From Aliikangiella maris (GTDB lineage Bacteria > Pseudomonadota > Gammaproteobacteria > Enterobacterales > Kangiellaceae): a DNA stretch of 64,000 nucleotides. Under the pieces are notes generated by a model. That model was not told where the DNA came from. It was given only the letters and a program-made list of their open reading frames with translations, and searched no databases. The stretch spans positions 16,458 through 80,457 of the forward strand of contig NZ_JBFDAH010000023.1 of NCBI RefSeq assembly GCF_040719265.1. The letters are read 5' to 3'. Shown one piece after another: positions 63,950 through 64,000 of the stretch. The position numbers were made by a program, and so were the translations under genes. Positions within the stretch are counted from its first letter, which is position 1. Every line of letters begins with the position of its first letter.

Positions 63950-64000
63950 GCATTTCTCAATTTTAAGCTCCCTTCTCCAATATTCTTCGAGTGTTTTTCC
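63944..64000 (-). CDS. Cassette gene, C-terminal 18 codons only
   Basis: The frame reads GKTLEEYWRRELKIEKCY then TAA, with the stop inside the attC core like the other cassettes here. The gene extends beyond the window. Unassigned. Confidence 0.5.
   Translation of the reverse strand, partial: GKTLEEYWRRELKIEKCY

Larger units (their letters stand above)
56997..64000 (-). mobile_element. Decayed chromosomal integron with minus-strand cassette array
   Basis: Cassettes with minus-strand ORFs, each ending near an attC-like site, lie on both sides of a degraded integrase gene (59811-60112). Eight attC sites are recognisable. The left array (56997-59544) has the normal arrangement: integrase divergent from cassettes, with attI between. 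The right array (61089-64000) has the same orientation but should not lie there. An N with duplicated flanks at 61175 puts the join in doubt. The array continues past the window end. Confidence 0.85.

Noticed and set aside
56997..64000. Type VI secretion cluster encoding the Tse2-like effectors
   Set aside because: No Tss, Hcp, VgrG or PAAR genes are present; the genes are attC-bounded cassettes.

Overview
This looks like a chromosomal segment of a low-GC, probably marine gammaproteobacterium; a Kangiella/Aliikangiella/Pleionea-type or other Oceanospirillales-like lineage is my guess. The evidence is the gene content and order: ftsH-rlmE divergent from yhbY, hemB next to hemF and tsaC-purE, a complete minCDE operon, PlsB, Tpx, an AlaA-type aminotransferase and Ppx/GppA. 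There are no rRNA genes, CRISPR arrays or intact insertion sequences. The one tRNA is tRNA-Leu(CAG).

Layout. 1-7.3 kb: housekeeping genes (ftsH cut by the window edge, rlmE, yhbY), two secreted enzymes and a LysR gene split by a frameshift in a poly-A run. 7.5-13.85 kb: tRNA-Leu followed by a decayed integrative/conjugative island with a VirD4-type coupling protein missing its ATPase P-loop half, an N-truncated DUF3800 protein, a small acetyltransferase operon and ArdA antirestriction. A degenerate copy of the tRNA 3' end marks the far side. 14-56.8 kb: ordinary chromosome. It includes an S1 protease, OsmC, an orphan MASE1-CHASE-PAS histidine kinase, Tpx, an orphan exosortase-associated acyl-CoA ligase/PLP decarboxylase pair, PlsB, an orphan TRAP binding protein, SseA, HemB, HemF, TsaC, PurE, BluB, an NhaC-like antiporter, PilZ, a DNA glycosylase, a His-rich DsbA-like lipoprotein, MinCDE, a cell-wall hydrolase, a chemoreceptor, an FG-GAP protein, an AlaA-like aminotransferase, a RES toxin with an atypical antitoxin, and Ppx/GppA.

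57-64 kb: a decayed chromosomal integron. The integrase gene (59811-60112) has lost most of its middle. Cassettes on the minus strand, each ending in an attC site, lie to its left as expected and, oddly, also to its right. At 61175 there is an N flanked by two identical 68-bp copies, so the right-hand part may be joined to the left by scaffolding rather than by continuous sequence.

The most interesting biology is in the cassettes. Two carry gene pairs that resemble Tse2/Tsi2, the type VI secretion effector and its immunity protein from Pseudomonas aeruginosa. A third carries a frameshifted, diverged Tse2-fold protein paired with an unrelated partner. No secretion genes are visible nearby, so these read as toxin-antitoxin cassettes that would stabilise the array. 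A hairpin-dense stretch beside the dead integrase (60.24-60.57 kb) may encode a structured RNA.

Four intergenic regions hold short tandem repeats of different unit length (13, 15, 16 and 17 bp), which seems to be a habit of this genome. Protein identities rest on recalled family motifs, not on database searches.
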